A program made the translations under genes and the position numbers. A stretch of 64,000 nt of DNA, taken from Diphasiastrum complanatum (Eukaryota > Streptophyta > Lycopodiopsida > Lycopodiales > Lycopodiaceae). This document shows positions 49,896 through 63,967 of the stretch, piece by piece. Below the pieces are notes generated by a model that searched no databases, was not told the DNA's origin, and was given only the letters and a program-made list of their open reading frames with translations. Within the stretch, counting starts at the first letter, position 1, and every line of letters begins with the position of its first letter. Where the stretch lies: NCBI GenBank assembly GCA_029204225.1, contig CM055097.1:4424697-4488696 (forward strand). Reading direction: 5' to 3'.

Positions 49896-50631
49896 AATCA
49901 AAGAATTCTTTCTAGCTTTGGGATTTCAAGCCAACCATACAGAGCACAGGGATGGTTAACGAGGTGAGTACAAGGTTGAACACGGGCTGAAAATGTTTGT
50001 ATACAAAGTAAACACATCTGATATCCTCTGAAAACAATAAGCTCCAATGAGCAACATAATGACCAAAATATCAACCTGCTCCTCAAAAATAATACATTGC
50101 AGTGGTGAATGATGTTGTGACAGGACAACAAGCTCCAATAAGTTATTTGGTGCAAGCTCCGATGACAAATGCTCGAAACTGGGAAATGCGGTCAAACGTT
50201 TTAATACAGAGCAAAGATAAAAAGTGCTGGCTATGTGTTTTTTGGGAGCCGATTCTTCCAACCATTGACTGTAAGGAGAAGTGTCTTGGGCAATTTAGAC
50301 ATTTTTGCTGGAGGGAAGCTCATATGGTCTTTGCTTTTCTAGTCCACTTCCTCCCTCGTGAATGCAACAAGCCCTTTGTGTATGTGCAATCTGTCTGTCC
50401 ATCTTTTGAAAAATGATTGAACCAAATAATTTATCTCTACAAATTTGTACATAGACATTGGGCGGTTGAAAGGGCTGTCTTTCTAGAATTTTGCACGCCT
50501 CCCTGGAATATTGATTTAAATGATATTTATATTCAAATGCCTGAGTTTTACAGATTACGAGATCCCCACCAAAATAACTCGAAAATGGATAGTATAGCAT
50601 GCAATTTTGCACCTATAGGACAGATGGACAG
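49896..50631. other. Downstream region of the GUX gene
   Basis: Contains the presumed 3' UTR of the minus-strand GUX gene. Frames on both strands here (for example 50102-50416 plus) show no domain and overlap each other, so I do not call them genes. Confidence 0.45.
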
Positions 50632-53014
50632 CTACTGTCCTGCAGGTTCTGTGGATATGGTCTGATTGGTTTCCCCCCAGTGCAAAAGCATGCTCTCCCA
50701 GTAGCAGAAGTCTTCGCGGCAGACTTTCAAACGAGGATCCTTGATCTTGATCTTCCAATGCTGGTCATTGTAGCCCTCTGCCTCGGCCTGTCGCCTATCA
50801 ATTTCAAGGGAAGCTTTTTCCTTGCTCCTCAGAAAACAATGTTCCTGCAAGTGCTTAGGCATGCTATCGTGAACCTTCCACCATCGAGCATGTGCAACAT
50901 CACTGGCATAATCATGCAGCTTTTGCTGATTCCAGTTGCAGTCATAGTCTCTGAAACAAAGCCAGGGCTTTATTCCTAGATAATGAATCACGTATAACAC
51001 TGGTGGTTCTGCTGCAAACAATTCTGTTTTGAGCATTATCTCTTCAGAATCATTTGACCAAAAATGCTTCAGGAAATTCACATGCTTTGGCAATCTATGC
51101 CACCAGGTAAAGACTTCATTTAAATAACCTTGATCACCACCATTGTATGACTCTATTTCATTGATTTGATCCATAAGCATCTGAAATGTGCAGTTAGAAG
51201 GCTCTATAACCATCACACCTGAGTTAAACAAACTTTCGTGGTTGCCGATGGCAGATATATCTGGTAAACTGAAAAGAAAATCTATATTCCGCAAAACAAG
51301 CAGATCTGCATCTATGTATATGATTTTCTTATAATCTGTCAATTGCCACAATCGAAATTTACTATAATTCCACTCATTATAAACTGATCGCTCGGCTTTT
51401 GGATTTCGGATTCTCTTTATTTGCCGTATTTTCCACCCTGCAGATTTAAGCCCCTCTCTGTGTATCGACTCAATGTTCTCATCTACGAGGATAACCATGT
51501 CTCGAGTCGAACCCGAAAGGCGGATACTTTGAGCAACTGCTATTGCTCCACAAACATAAAGCTGCGCAGAGTGAAGTATTGTTACATAGGCTTCACTTGC
51601 AGAGTTACTTCGTCGCACTGAGGATCTCACTGCAGCAAAAAAAAAAGCAGATTAGGTGGTTTCCAAATATTACTTTTTAATTATAAGCTACATGAAAATT
51701 GTCTCAACAAAACCATCTCTTCATCAAAATTTGAACAGAGGAATAAGTTCGTTTGTATGTTCGTGAAACTTGGACATGAGATTACCTCCAGTTGTTAAGG
51801 GAACCGAGAGCTCGCAGGAGCCTATCGGGAGGGAGAGCTTTTGCCTTAAGTTCCTTAAGTCTACCTTGTATAACCAGAAGTGACCTTCGTTTTGAATAAG
51901 CTCTCCACAGGTGAAAAGATTAGGTAGTGGTCTATATTCACTGCAGAGAAGCACATGACTGCTCTTTGAACCTGTCTGCACAGCCACCCTTGCAGAAGCC
52001 AGAAGTATCTGGAGCCGGCTAACATCCCTTGACCAACTCTCCCCTACTCTCCTACAGGGTAGTCTTGCTATAACAATGTCAAGTCTTGAACCCTTCTTAA
52101 CTTCAGGCATAAGCAAGTGTGGACATTTAGGAGTATGCCATTGCTCTTCTTCATCAATCCATTCTGGGTACAACTCGGACCACTTAAGATCCTTATTCAC
52201 AGGCTGGACATTAAAGACCACTGGAGTTTCTCCACCAGCAAATGATTTCCACTTATTCAAGTCAAATCTTGGAACATTCAACAGCCCCATCCCGAGATGT
52301 CCTTTTCGCTCCTCCTTCAAAGAGCAAATGATTGAAGAATTTTGCAACCAATTTAGTATCTTCTCATCTGGACATGTTGCACTACACAATTTGCTGCTCT
52401 GCTCTTCAAAATCACTTAGCAATGCAACGTTCTGCACAATTGATCTGTGCAAAAATCAAAGCTTTAGATCAGGAATGCCATATTGTGCACAATTAATCTG
52501 TAGAATAGAAACTTCAACAGCTTGCAGGATGCAAACAAGAATTTTAGAAAAACTCTAAACAAAAAACTTGAAACTATACAATAAACATTGCAGTATCAAT
52601 ACCAAAAGCTTTTGAGATCATTCTTTGAGCAAGAATGAGCCCCAACAGCTACAAAATCAATGTATCACAATTTACTGTAGTGGAAAAAGCTTCAAATGTA
52701 AAACTTCTGTAAGTTATAAGGACCTGAGATGGGTTTCACATGAAAGAGCCTCTCACCTAGATTTCATGTGCTGTGCTGTTCTGAACTCAAGATCGTGTTG
52801 GAACGATGTTGGCACAAATAAGATTGTTATCGATGCAGCTACAAATAGCAAGAAGACCATGCATCTCAAAGCAATGCATTTTGGTTTCTTATTATTTTCC
52901 AAATCTGTGCTACCGATTATAGAAAAATCTTCTTTCCTCCCTTCCAAGCCCTTCCCATCTTTCTTTACTGGCCAAACATTTTTATCTTCCTCTCGACCGA
53001 CCTCGTCACCGTCT
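50632..53014 (-). CDS. GUX: Xylan glucuronosyltransferase (GUX/PGSIP type, GT8 family)
   Basis: A type II Golgi glycosyltransferase of the GT8 family that adds glucuronic acid from UDP-GlcA to xylan in plant cell walls (family knowledge). Minus-strand exons with clean borders: 53014-52757 (acceptor CTTTGCAG, donor AG|GTGAGA), 52444-51786 (acceptor TTTTTGCACAG, donor GGAG|GTAATC) and 51629-50632 (acceptor TTTGCTGCAG, stop TAG). Reading phase is kept across both introns. The first exon has one membrane segment (CMVFLLFVAASITILFV), the signal anchor. The second has WSELYPEWIDEEEQW, typical of GUX. The third has the catalytic DXD as YIDADLLVLRNIDF, FNSGVMVIEPSNC, YNGGDQGYLNEVF and HYLGIKPW. About 638 codons are covered, close to the roughly 650 of known GUX enzymes. 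No ATG precedes the membrane segment in the first exon seen, so a short upstream exon with the start codon is missing from this model. Appears intact. Confidence 0.96.
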
Positions 53015-55580
53015 CTGCAAAGCTAGCGAAAACCCAGTAAAAATCCCTCCAATATGCACCTGCTACTAGTACTGCAAACCAGATTCAAATAAACCACGAA
53101 AACACAGGAAGAGGCCAACCAAACGAAAACCCAGAGTGATACTTGATTCCTCTACTTTGACTGAAAATAAGTTAACTTACTTTTCTTACAGATTAATAAC
53201 ATCAACGGCAACCTACCGAAACTTATGCAATCTAGCCGCTTAACAAGGCTTGAAATCTTGTCCACATGTAGACTAAGGCATTGTCGATTTGCCTGAAAGA
53301 TCAAATTTCAGCAGAACAATTTTTTGCAGACTCTCCAGGCACCAATTTAAAACCCTTTTACGAGGCGTAAACTTTCTTACGATAAAACTAATCAGAGGCT
53401 AGCCTCTGCTTTCTAAAGAATTTTTTGAGTGTACTGAAAAAATTCAACTTACTCAAGTTGAAATGAGCAAAAGTTATAGGAATTTGTAATATACGCACTA
53501 CTCTGAACACGTTAAAAATTTAAGCTACAGGCAAAGAAATAGGAAAATATGCTCGAAGTATTGTAGATTGATATCATACATTCAGAACAAGCCTTCAACA
53601 CGTAAATTAAAGCCAAGAGTATGGGAATCTTAACGCAAAAGGAAGAAACAGCAGTCAGGCCAGTTACATCGAAAAAAATGTTCCGACTTACTCCAAATGC
53701 ACACAACAAGATTTACTTACACTCCTGTACTGGCTTGACGATGCCGCGCACCAACTATGCCGATTCCTGTAGACCACATTCCGTGATTAGAATTTGTATA
53801 AAGTTCTACTTGCGGGTCCTGAGTTCCGTAGAGCTCATGCTTACACCGCCCTAGCCTACACACCGCTATGGTAGTATGGGTGGGTAACGGGTTTGAACTA
53901 TCCTAAAAGCAGGAGATCTAAACAGAAGACGATGAAAGCTGAGACAGACATTACTGGAATGATGTTCAGAAAGCCGTGCATGTCCCCAACCAAAAAAGCC
54001 ACACCAATTCGATAAAAAAAAAAAAAACCCAAACAGTAAGTGAAATTCTAGACGTAAAGATGAGAAATATCACAAATCACAAACGTGATTTCAAGCCAGA
54101 ACGATCCAGATTCATCAGTTCAAATGATTCAATCAGCTTCACATGATCCAAATTCATTAGTTCAATGGATTCAATCAGCTTCATATAGATGAGTACGAGG
54201 GGGTGGCTTAACGAAGCTCCAGCGAGAAATGAACACACAGACGGATGGAAGTAGGTGCGAGAAGCAATTTGCGATCCAAAGGATTGAAAGCAACGATCAA
54301 ACACGAGCAATTGAGCATGCACGGAGACGATCGCAATGGCAATGGCGATGGCGATGGCGATGGCGCCCATCAAATCTGCCTGCTACTGCCTACCTTCGCA
54401 AATAGAAGTACGAAAACAGCAACGAGGAGGGAGCCGAGGGCCTTTCGATGCTAGCCACGTGCTCCACCCTGCCACGTTTCACCTATCCAACGACTCCTTG
54501 CAACGTTGCTATGATCGTGGCGAAAAGCGAACGTCATTCCAAAGAATCCAACCGCCGCCGAGGCCCAGGCCCCAGGGGCTCGAGCTTTATCGCACTATAT
54601 ATTCTAGGCCCGCCCACTTAGATCCTCGCCACATGTCAGGTCTCGCCACTCGGACGCTATCAACCACTACGAGATGTGACGTGGCATAATCTGAATGGCT
54701 GTGTAAATATCCGATAGAGATGAGCTTTTAGCTCTGGTGTGCATTGAAGAATGGGCCCTGGTTGCCGACAGAGACGAGCCGGGATGCGATACCACCTGCC
54801 ACCGGTGGTAGAGGAAAACGACAGACGAGCGTTTTTTTAGTGGTTTCTGAAGAAGAATAACAAGGAATTGGAATTAAACAGTTGGGTTTGCAAGTTTAAA
54901 GGCTTTTCTATGCTCAGCCTAGGGCTAGGAGCCACATGGGGCTAGGAGCTTGTGAAGGGGAAGCAAAAAGCAATTCCTGCTCTCGTGCCCGTGCGACACA
55001 CGGTGCCGCTGCCCCGGCCTTGCCCGCATTGCAATTTTTGGGCAAATGGGACAACCTTCCCAAGGATATTTGGGGTCCCCACAGTCTTTTGTGAGTCCCA
55101 AGATTCCCAGTAGCACTAGCTATGAGTCCCAGGCATGCGCAAGCACACGGGTCTCAAGATTTTGTGGGCACTCGCAACTTGGGGTTTTTTTTCGTGTACC
55201 GAATTTTCTCGAGCGCATGCATGACACTTCTAAGAGCACAGCGCCATCGCTCACCTTGCACATATTTATGAGTAATGTGATTGTTTCATAATATATCCAG
55301 CAATGGCTACGTATCCCAAAAATTTATGGGATGATTTTTGAGATGCCACGTGGTATTACGAAATTTCCTGGTCCTAGAATTTCTCGCCATGCAGATATTG
55401 GGCAGCAGGGCTGGCAATATGGAGGTGCACACATGGGAATCAATGATAGTGTAAAGAGTATTGCCTCCGTGCTAATAAGCGACGAGGAGTGAAGGGTACT
55501 AAGGTGCAAAGGGCTCAAATCCTTATGTTAATTGTTGGCCCCTTCTCATTTCAAGTGTTCACAAGAAGTGGAACTAGGAG
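53015..55580. other. Upstream region of GUX: intron, missing first exon and likely promoter
   Basis: The start codon of GUX should lie in this stretch, but I could not choose a unique exon; several candidate GT donors exist. The stretch 54420-55200 is GC-richer than its surroundings and could be a promoter region. A hexamer run (ATGGCG, about six units) lies at 54330-54366. No transposon coding sequence was recognised, which is unusual for this window. Confidence 0.45.
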
Positions 55581-55760
55581 AAAGAAAGGGCCCACTAGCT
55601 ACCCTAGCCTCTTAAAGTAACCAACTTATAGTGTCATTTGGACTTACCTCAAAGTTGGCACTTTTTTATGTCACTTAAGAAATTCTTGAATGACATTAAA
55701 AAGTGCCAAAGTGATATTAACAAGTGCCAACCTAGAGGGTCGCTAGTGGGCCCTTTCTTT
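55581..55760. mobile_element. 180-bp foldback MITE
   Basis: A perfect 19-bp inverted repeat: AAAGAAAGGGCCCACTAGC at 55581-55599 and its complement at 55742-55760. Inside is a second hairpin, TTGGCACTTTTTTATGTCA (about 55655) against TGACATTAAAAAGTGCCAA (55690). Non-coding. Flanks GGAG and CCCC show no target-site duplication. Confidence 0.8.
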
Positions 55761-55784
55761 CCCCTCCAATATAAAACATAAATG

Positions 55785-56090
55785 CCTTATCTAATCACAT
55801 CTAATTTGATTTTACGCATTGAATGTCCTTATCTAATCACATCTAATTTGATTTTACTCATTGAATGCCCTTGCCTCCAAAAGAAAGGGAATTTCACATG
55901 AAATGACCTAGTCTTGTAAATTAGGAGGTAAATGGATGTTTGGAAATGGACTTGTCCCCTTATCTAATCACATCTAATTTGATTTTACTCATTGAATGCC
56001 CTTGCCTCCAAAAGAAAGGGAATTTCACATGAAATGACCTGTCTTGTAGATTAGGAGGTAAATGGATGTTTGGAAATGGACTTGTGCCCA
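55785..56090. repeat. Tandem duplication, about 131-bp period plus a 42-bp partial copy
   Basis: CCTTATCTAATCACATCTAA starts copies at 55785 (short, 42 bp), 55827 and 55958. The two long copies share TTTCACATGAAATGACCT and GGAGGTAAATGGATGTTTGG with very few differences, so the duplication is recent. Confidence 0.93.
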
Positions 56091-56695
56091 TTCCACGTGA
56101 AATCATCACTCCAAGACCATCAAAAGGCAACAAAGTACAAAGGAGTGTTGTGTCAACTTGTTTGGATAGAGAGGTGACCTCAAGATATATCTTGAGTAAC
56201 TCCAAACAAGATGCTAGGTAATGGGTGAGAGGGAAGCCATTGAAAATATCGTCACCTCATACCTCCATGTCGAGCCACATGAGTGGTGAGTAAGGTAGAG
56301 GCAATGCTATTTTCAGTAGCGTTGTCTCCCTCCCCCAACCACCACCAAACATAATTGATTGGTAGAGGTTTTCTTCGTGAAATAGATAGGTAGTTGTATT
56401 CCTTCTCTTCTGGTGAGGTAGGTTAATATATTTTTCTTTACACAAGGACGTAAAACAGATGCCACTTCAAAACAAACCCCAAAAAAATTAGTCACAATAT
56501 TTAATTTTTTCATACATGATACTATAGAGGGTTGAGAAGTGGATTATATTAGCTTGGATATCGTAAAACCTATCTTGTTGGTATATGATATCGTGATACT
56601 AGGTCTAAAAATCTAATTTTTTTGATTTTGTGATACCAGGGATAATAGTTTTATTTTCTAGTTATCAGTTTATTCAATACTTAGATTAAGTCTTA
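56091..56695. other. No gene seen
   Basis: AT-rich; short frames only. Nothing supported. Confidence 0.5.
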
Positions 56696-56696
56696 A

Positions 56697-56912
56697 TTAG
56701 TTAAGTTGGTTGTCACCTAGGCTATACTCATATTACTACATGAGATTTAAGTAATTAGGTTGGTTGTCACCTAGGCTATACTCATATTACTACATGAGAT
56801 TTAAGTAATTAGGTTGGTTGTCACCTAGGCTATACTCATATTACTACATGAGATTTAAGTAATTAGGTTGGTTGTCACCTAGGCGATACTCATCTTACTA
56901 CATGGACTAAGA
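56697..56912. repeat. 54-bp tandem repeat, four copies
   Basis: GTTGGTTGTCACCTAGGCTA recurs at 56705, 56759, 56813 and 56867. The middle copies are identical and the last has substitutions (GGCGATACTCATCTT). Each contains TCACCTAGGCTATACTCAT. Confidence 0.96.
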
Positions 56913-57004
56913 ACAAAATATGGATCTTGCCTTGGTATTGATATAGTATCATTTTTTTAATACATATCATTCAACACTTGCTAGGTATAGCATAGGCTTT
57001 GAAT

Positions 57005-57145
57005 GTTTGTTGCAACCAAGCTCCCAACCAAGTGAGAGAATGTGAGTAATGCTCTCTCACTTAATTTGGGCCCTTGGATGGGGATCACTCACACTCTCTC
57101 ACTTAACTAGGGCCCGTGGATGGGGACAACCTGGTTGCAACAAGC
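57005..57145. mobile_element. Possible 141-bp MITE with GTTTGTTGCAACC ends
   Basis: The left end GTTTGTTGCAACCAAG and the right end (reversed) GCTTGTTGCAACCAGG form a 16-bp imperfect inverted repeat. The interior has two direct repeats of CTCTCTCACTTAA..GGGCCC..GGATGGGGA. Target-site duplication not evident. Confidence 0.5.
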
Positions 57146-58162
57146 ATTACAATGCTTGTCCGGTTTTAATTTCCAAGCATATCATTCATGGTGCCCCAAG
57201 TACGTTAGTGGCCATCCACAAAGAATCAGATTTTCAAACCATGGGCATGTAGCATTTTAGAAGAGTCATGCCTTTCAAAAAAATGCATATCACCCTTTGA
57301 AAAGTGTATGAACCCCAACAATGTCTGTATACTTATATTTGGGTCAATAACTTGTAGATATAACCTTTATCACTCTTGAAATACCAGCTTTCCACTTAGA
57401 AATCATGTTTATATTGATACTCATCTCGTATAAACAATTTCGATCTATAGCAATATTGGAATTCGGCTAGTATTTAAAATTTAAAATTTTCATAATAGTA
57501 GTACTTTTTTTTGTTGTTGTAAATTCACTGTCGGCCCAAAACTAGTGAAAATCAAAGAGTAGCCCCACTTGGCTCCTGATTGTTGAGACCTGGTCCCAAA
57601 AGTTTTTTTTCCCTTGCCTTTTAATGCCTTTCAAAGGCTCTCCCTTGTGCAATAGAGCAACTTGCTATCGAGGGCCAACAACTACTTCGAAAGCACAAAA
57701 GTAGAACAGAACGTGGTTTCCCCACTTCTTGTAGCGCATCCGTTGTGCATGGTCTCTCATCTCCCATGTGTTCATGCACTTGTTCTACCCATTCAAAGCT
57801 ACATGAGGTATCTCAACCCAATACGATGTCCCCAATATGTCAAGTATAACCAATATCAATCATTGACGACTTACAAACCACATGGACTCACTCTACCATT
57901 ATTAGGGCATGGAAGAGTCTAGTTAAGTCTGTAATCAAAGACATAACATTCTTTTTTCCTTACAAACATTTCTATCCTCTGAAATGGAAGTCAGAAATAT
58001 TCTTCTTCTAACTCTCAGTGATTCCCAAGCATCATCATCTTCAGTTCTCCCTTTCCAACATATCAACAACATGATAATTTTTCATTCTCTTGTCTCTACT
58101 CTAACACTCTACTAGGTACAAAAACATATATGTGAAAACAATCATATTTCAATCCCAAGTCC
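57146..58162. other. No gene supported
   Basis: Contains the probable 3' LTR of the Copia element that starts at 58163 (minus-strand sense), but its borders were not resolved. No domain in the open frames. Confidence 0.4.
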
Positions 58163-60190
58163 TCAACTAATCCCACAATATCCTCCTCGTACAAGCTCAA
58201 TTTTAGTCAACTCACATGGAATACATGATAGCTTCTTTTGCAGCATGTGCGATGACAGAATGCAATCAAATTCTGCCTCTTGACATTCCAAGAGACAGGA
58301 CCTTTGATGAATACAAAAATATATCCTAATGTCAACTTTCTGCCCCAACCCAATCTACATCTGTAAAACCTTGAAGAAGAATAACATAGTCATTCGAATC
58401 ATCATTCGAATTTCCACCATAACAAATGCAATAATTTTGTGTTGACTATGAATATCGAAGAACTCAAAGTAGAGCTTGCCAATGAATGAAACCTAAATTC
58501 GACATTTATTGACCTAGTGTACTAACTGAATAAGCAATGTCAGGTCTAGTACATATCATGGCATACATGAGAGAACCAATAATAGAATGATAAAGATATT
58601 GTTTCATCTGTTAGCTCTCAAGATGTCCTCTGCCCAAAAGGTCTTCAATAATCCTGCACGTAGAATCATACTTTTAACACTTTCGACAAGTGTACGATTT
58701 TTACGTTCAGCCGCTCCATACTATTATGGAGAATAGCTAGTGTTATACTATATAAGAATGCCATGAGCTTTGCATTAATCTTTAAATTTAGTCAAAATGA
58801 ATTTGCCTCCACCATCAGTCCAAATTGCCTTGATTTTTTTGGAAGTTTGATTCTCAACTTCCTGCTTGAATTGTTGAAAATACTGAAGGCTTCTGATTTT
58901 TTGTTCAAAAAATAGACTACTTTCCTTTGTCGATAAAGTTCATAAAGTATTTTGCCCCCCCTATCAAGAGAGTCTACATGGGTCCACATATGTCACTGTG
59001 CACAATATCTAACACACCTTTGGATGTGTGTTGTGAATCATACTTGAAAGGAGTTCTAGCATGCTTAGCTAGAGTACACCTTTGACAAACTGTACAATCT
59101 GAAATATTGATGCAGTTGAGATCTCGCGAACAATCTTTTTTGTTGACATATTTTGAAGACAAGTAAAATTGACATTACTCATTCTGTAATACCATAGTAA
59201 GTCTCTATCCTCCAAAGTAGAAGCAGATAGATCTTGAACAGTCGAAGCATTGCCATGACTAAGCTTATATAGATTACATTGCCTCTTTCCTAGTGCGAAT
59301 ATCTTTATGCTTTTGTCGAATATCGAACAAGTATTAGAATCAAATTTGACTTTATGGCCCAAATCAGTGATTCTACTATAAAAAGTAGATTTTTGGTAAG
59401 ATTTAAAACATGAAGAACATTTGGAATGAAAGTAGTACCATCTCAAAATTGCAAACTGAAAGTGCCAATACCATCAATACAATGAGTACTGTTATTGCCC
59501 AATGAGACTTACTTTTGAGTCTTAGCTTGAATGTACTCATGAAACCAATTTTGTTGGTTTGTTATGTGCTGAGTAGCACCTGAATCCAAATACGAACTTC
59601 GACATCTTATCAGTCTTCATTTTCCATAAATGCTGCTTCATTAACTTCTTTGTTGAGGTCTTCGAAACCTTCTGTTACATTAGCATACTGCTGCTATTGC
59701 TTTTTTGATTTGAGAATTCAATAGTCCTCCAGCAAATGTCTAGGTCATTTGCAATATTTGCAAAACGTTTTTAAATTTGATGAAGGTGAATTCAAATTTG
59801 TGCCTTGTCTTAAATTCAAATTATTATTCGACTTTCGTGCTTTATTTGATTTCTTCTTCTTATCAAATTTCTTTGAATAAAGAGCTTTCGATTCTGGTGT
59901 CGAATGAGAGAATGAAGATACATTTCTCCAAATCTCTTCCTGCAGTAGGATAGATGAAACTCACTCTAATGTAAGACCTTGTTGAGTGGAAATAAAAATC
60001 ACCCAATTTTTGTAAGTTTCAGGAAGGCTCGAAAGGAGAGTCATGACGGCATCTGCATCGTTGATTTATGTGCCACTTGCAAACATTCGCTTAAGAAGAT
60101 TTTTGAAGTTGTTCAAGTGATTAATAATTGAATCTATATCAGCCATTTTGGATGAGAAATTTTTTTTCCTCGGGTGAAGTTTGGCATTGA
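58163..60190 (-). mobile_element. Decayed Ty1/Copia element, minus strand
   Basis: From right to left on the minus strand: gag (60190-59690) with a UBN2-type LPETYKNWVIFISTQQGLT and a damaged zinc knuckle (FCKYCK..RHLLEDYW); GAG-pre-integrase (59160-58990) with CTVCQRCTLAKHARTPF and HSDICGPM; integrase catalytic region (58990-58680) with DSLDRGGKILYEL and KKSEAFSIF; then the end of RT/RNase H (58400-58163) with LTLGYIFVFIKGPVSWNVKRQ. The RT core is missing. Stops and shifts throughout. The gag resembles that at 2210-2637. Confidence 0.85.
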
Positions 60191-62220
60191 TGTCTCTAAT
60201 GTCATAGAGAATGCTTAGAATACTCCAAGCAAGTGTACTTTTTGTTAGGTAACCACTATTTGCTAAATTAATGATTGCATGTTCAGATTATGCAAGATTT
60301 ATAGTTTTAGGCTATTTTTCAGTCAAAAATAACTTGCTTTTGAGAATATTTGGCTAGAAACAAGTAGTAAGAGCTATTATCTAGCAAAATTAGAACAATA
60401 GAAGGTTGATACAAGTTGTTTTGAGTTAGTAGGGATCAATAAGAGGTTGCATGAGGGTTTTCTTTGTCAGAACATAGTAGAAAACCTAGAAATTTGTCAA
60501 AAAAAAAAAAAGCTTTTTGAAGGTTTTTCCTACTGCTTAGAAACTTTGCATGCATGTTTCCCATCATTTGAAGCTAACCTATCAGTATTAGAAGGTCATG
60601 CAAGGCCGAAGATGAGCTTAAATTTGATGATTTTCATGTCTTTTTGGAGATTTAATTTTCCTAAACAATAAAGGCATCATTGACGGTACTTATCTAGTCC
60701 CCTCGATAGTCCTTTTGGCCTTCTAATCAAGCCATAGACCTCTGAATTTGGTGGTCAGAGGCTTGTGCTTTGATTCACCAAGGATTGGTGGTAATGCACC
60801 CTCTTAAACACATGTTTTTGCTCATTCTCAGCCCATACTAAGCTTTAGGACTTGTATGAACATTTCACAGGCCTCTAAGAGATTGATATAGGGGGGCATG
60901 CAAAGCCTAACATGTATTTTGAAGAAATCCAAAAAAGTGTGCCCCCCTACTTGATTTTCAGTCATATGTACTTGCATGTGTGAAGCTAAGGTGGCAGAAT
61001 GACATGACATTCATACATGCCTACCCTTTGTACTATGCTTTCTTGATGCATTGTAGCTCAAGATATCGCCATTAGAAGTCTTGTTGTTTTTTGTGTAAAG
61101 TTTGCCAAAATGAACTTAGAGTAGTAAGGTTTTCATTCAGTCAGATTTGATCACATTGTTTTCACTAAGGTTAACTTAATTTTTTGGGTAAAAATAATCC
61201 AAAATGACAAAAGAAACTACAAATTTTGTTGTACCTAGTACATGAAATTTGCTAGCAGTTGAGTACCGTGATGACAATTTAACTTCTAGAGTGAAATACT
61301 CCCAGATAGAGAATTTAAATTAATCTTTTTCTTTTCTGTTAAATTTCAAATTTGGTCAAATTTTGAAATCATTTTTTTTTTGCTGATACATTTCTAATCA
61401 ATTCTGATCATTTGAAATGGGTCAAGTAAAAGCTTGTGCAAGTTATCGTCAAATTTGAATTTAAAATCGTCCGATAATATGAAATGACCAGAGAGAATAA
61501 ATGAGAATTGGAATCTTTATCTAGCAAACGAATTTTGATGAGTACTATTTAAAAGTTGCTAAAATCTAATTTGAATGGTTTTCCATTCATGTAATTTCAT
61601 ATTCTGAGTTTTGATAGTTTAATGACATTGACAAAGTAATGCCAAGCCGGTTAATAAAAGGAAAATGGTTCAATCTTTTATTGAAAAAATTGTAAGTGAT
61701 GTGAATTGTTTGAAGTTAAAAAATTGAAGTTCCCTTACTTTAATCCTTTGGTTGAGTAAATGATTTTTGTGTATCAATAAATTCAACAGAATTATAGGAT
61801 AACATGGTCATGGAGATTTTTTTTCAAACTTTTTCCTATGGTAAACAACGCTAGAAATAAACCTAACATTTTCTCTATGTCTTTGAATCTTGTTTGTGCT
61901 TTAGCGAATTGAAATTTTTGGGGGATTGAAAATTCTAAAAAAGGGGGGGGAGGGGGGGGGGTATAATGCCTAAGAATAATTGCATAATACAAGGTATGGA
62001 TTTTTAAACTAGAAATTCATTTAGTTGAATTCATAAAAGATATCTTTACAACCATGAGATTAACCATAGAATTGGGATGTAACTTGTGATGATGGAAGCA
62101 GAAATTTAGCACATGGATCACATTCGACCTAGTAGCTTACTTCCTAGAGTTAATACTCTGAGATCAGGAGGGATTCATAAGCTTATCACTAACCTGGAAG
62201 GGTTGGTTATGTGATGTTGT
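60191..62220. other. No gene seen
   Basis: AT-rich sequence. A G-rich run interrupted by A lies at 61944-61961. Short frames lack any domain. Nothing else supported. Confidence 0.5.
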
Positions 62221-63940
<1,720 letters not shown>

Positions 63941-63946
63941 TATAAA

Positions 63947-63967
63947 GGGGGGGTGTAGTGGGGGGGT

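Noticed and set aside
50102-50612. Cys/Trp-rich frames on both strands beside GUX
   Set aside because: They overlap each other on opposite strands in the presumed 3' UTR region and show no domain.
54077-54373. Minus-strand frame with an Ala-Ile repeat as first exon of GUX
   Set aside because: The repeat is a hexamer microsatellite, and the frame lacks a suitable donor in phase with the first confirmed exon.
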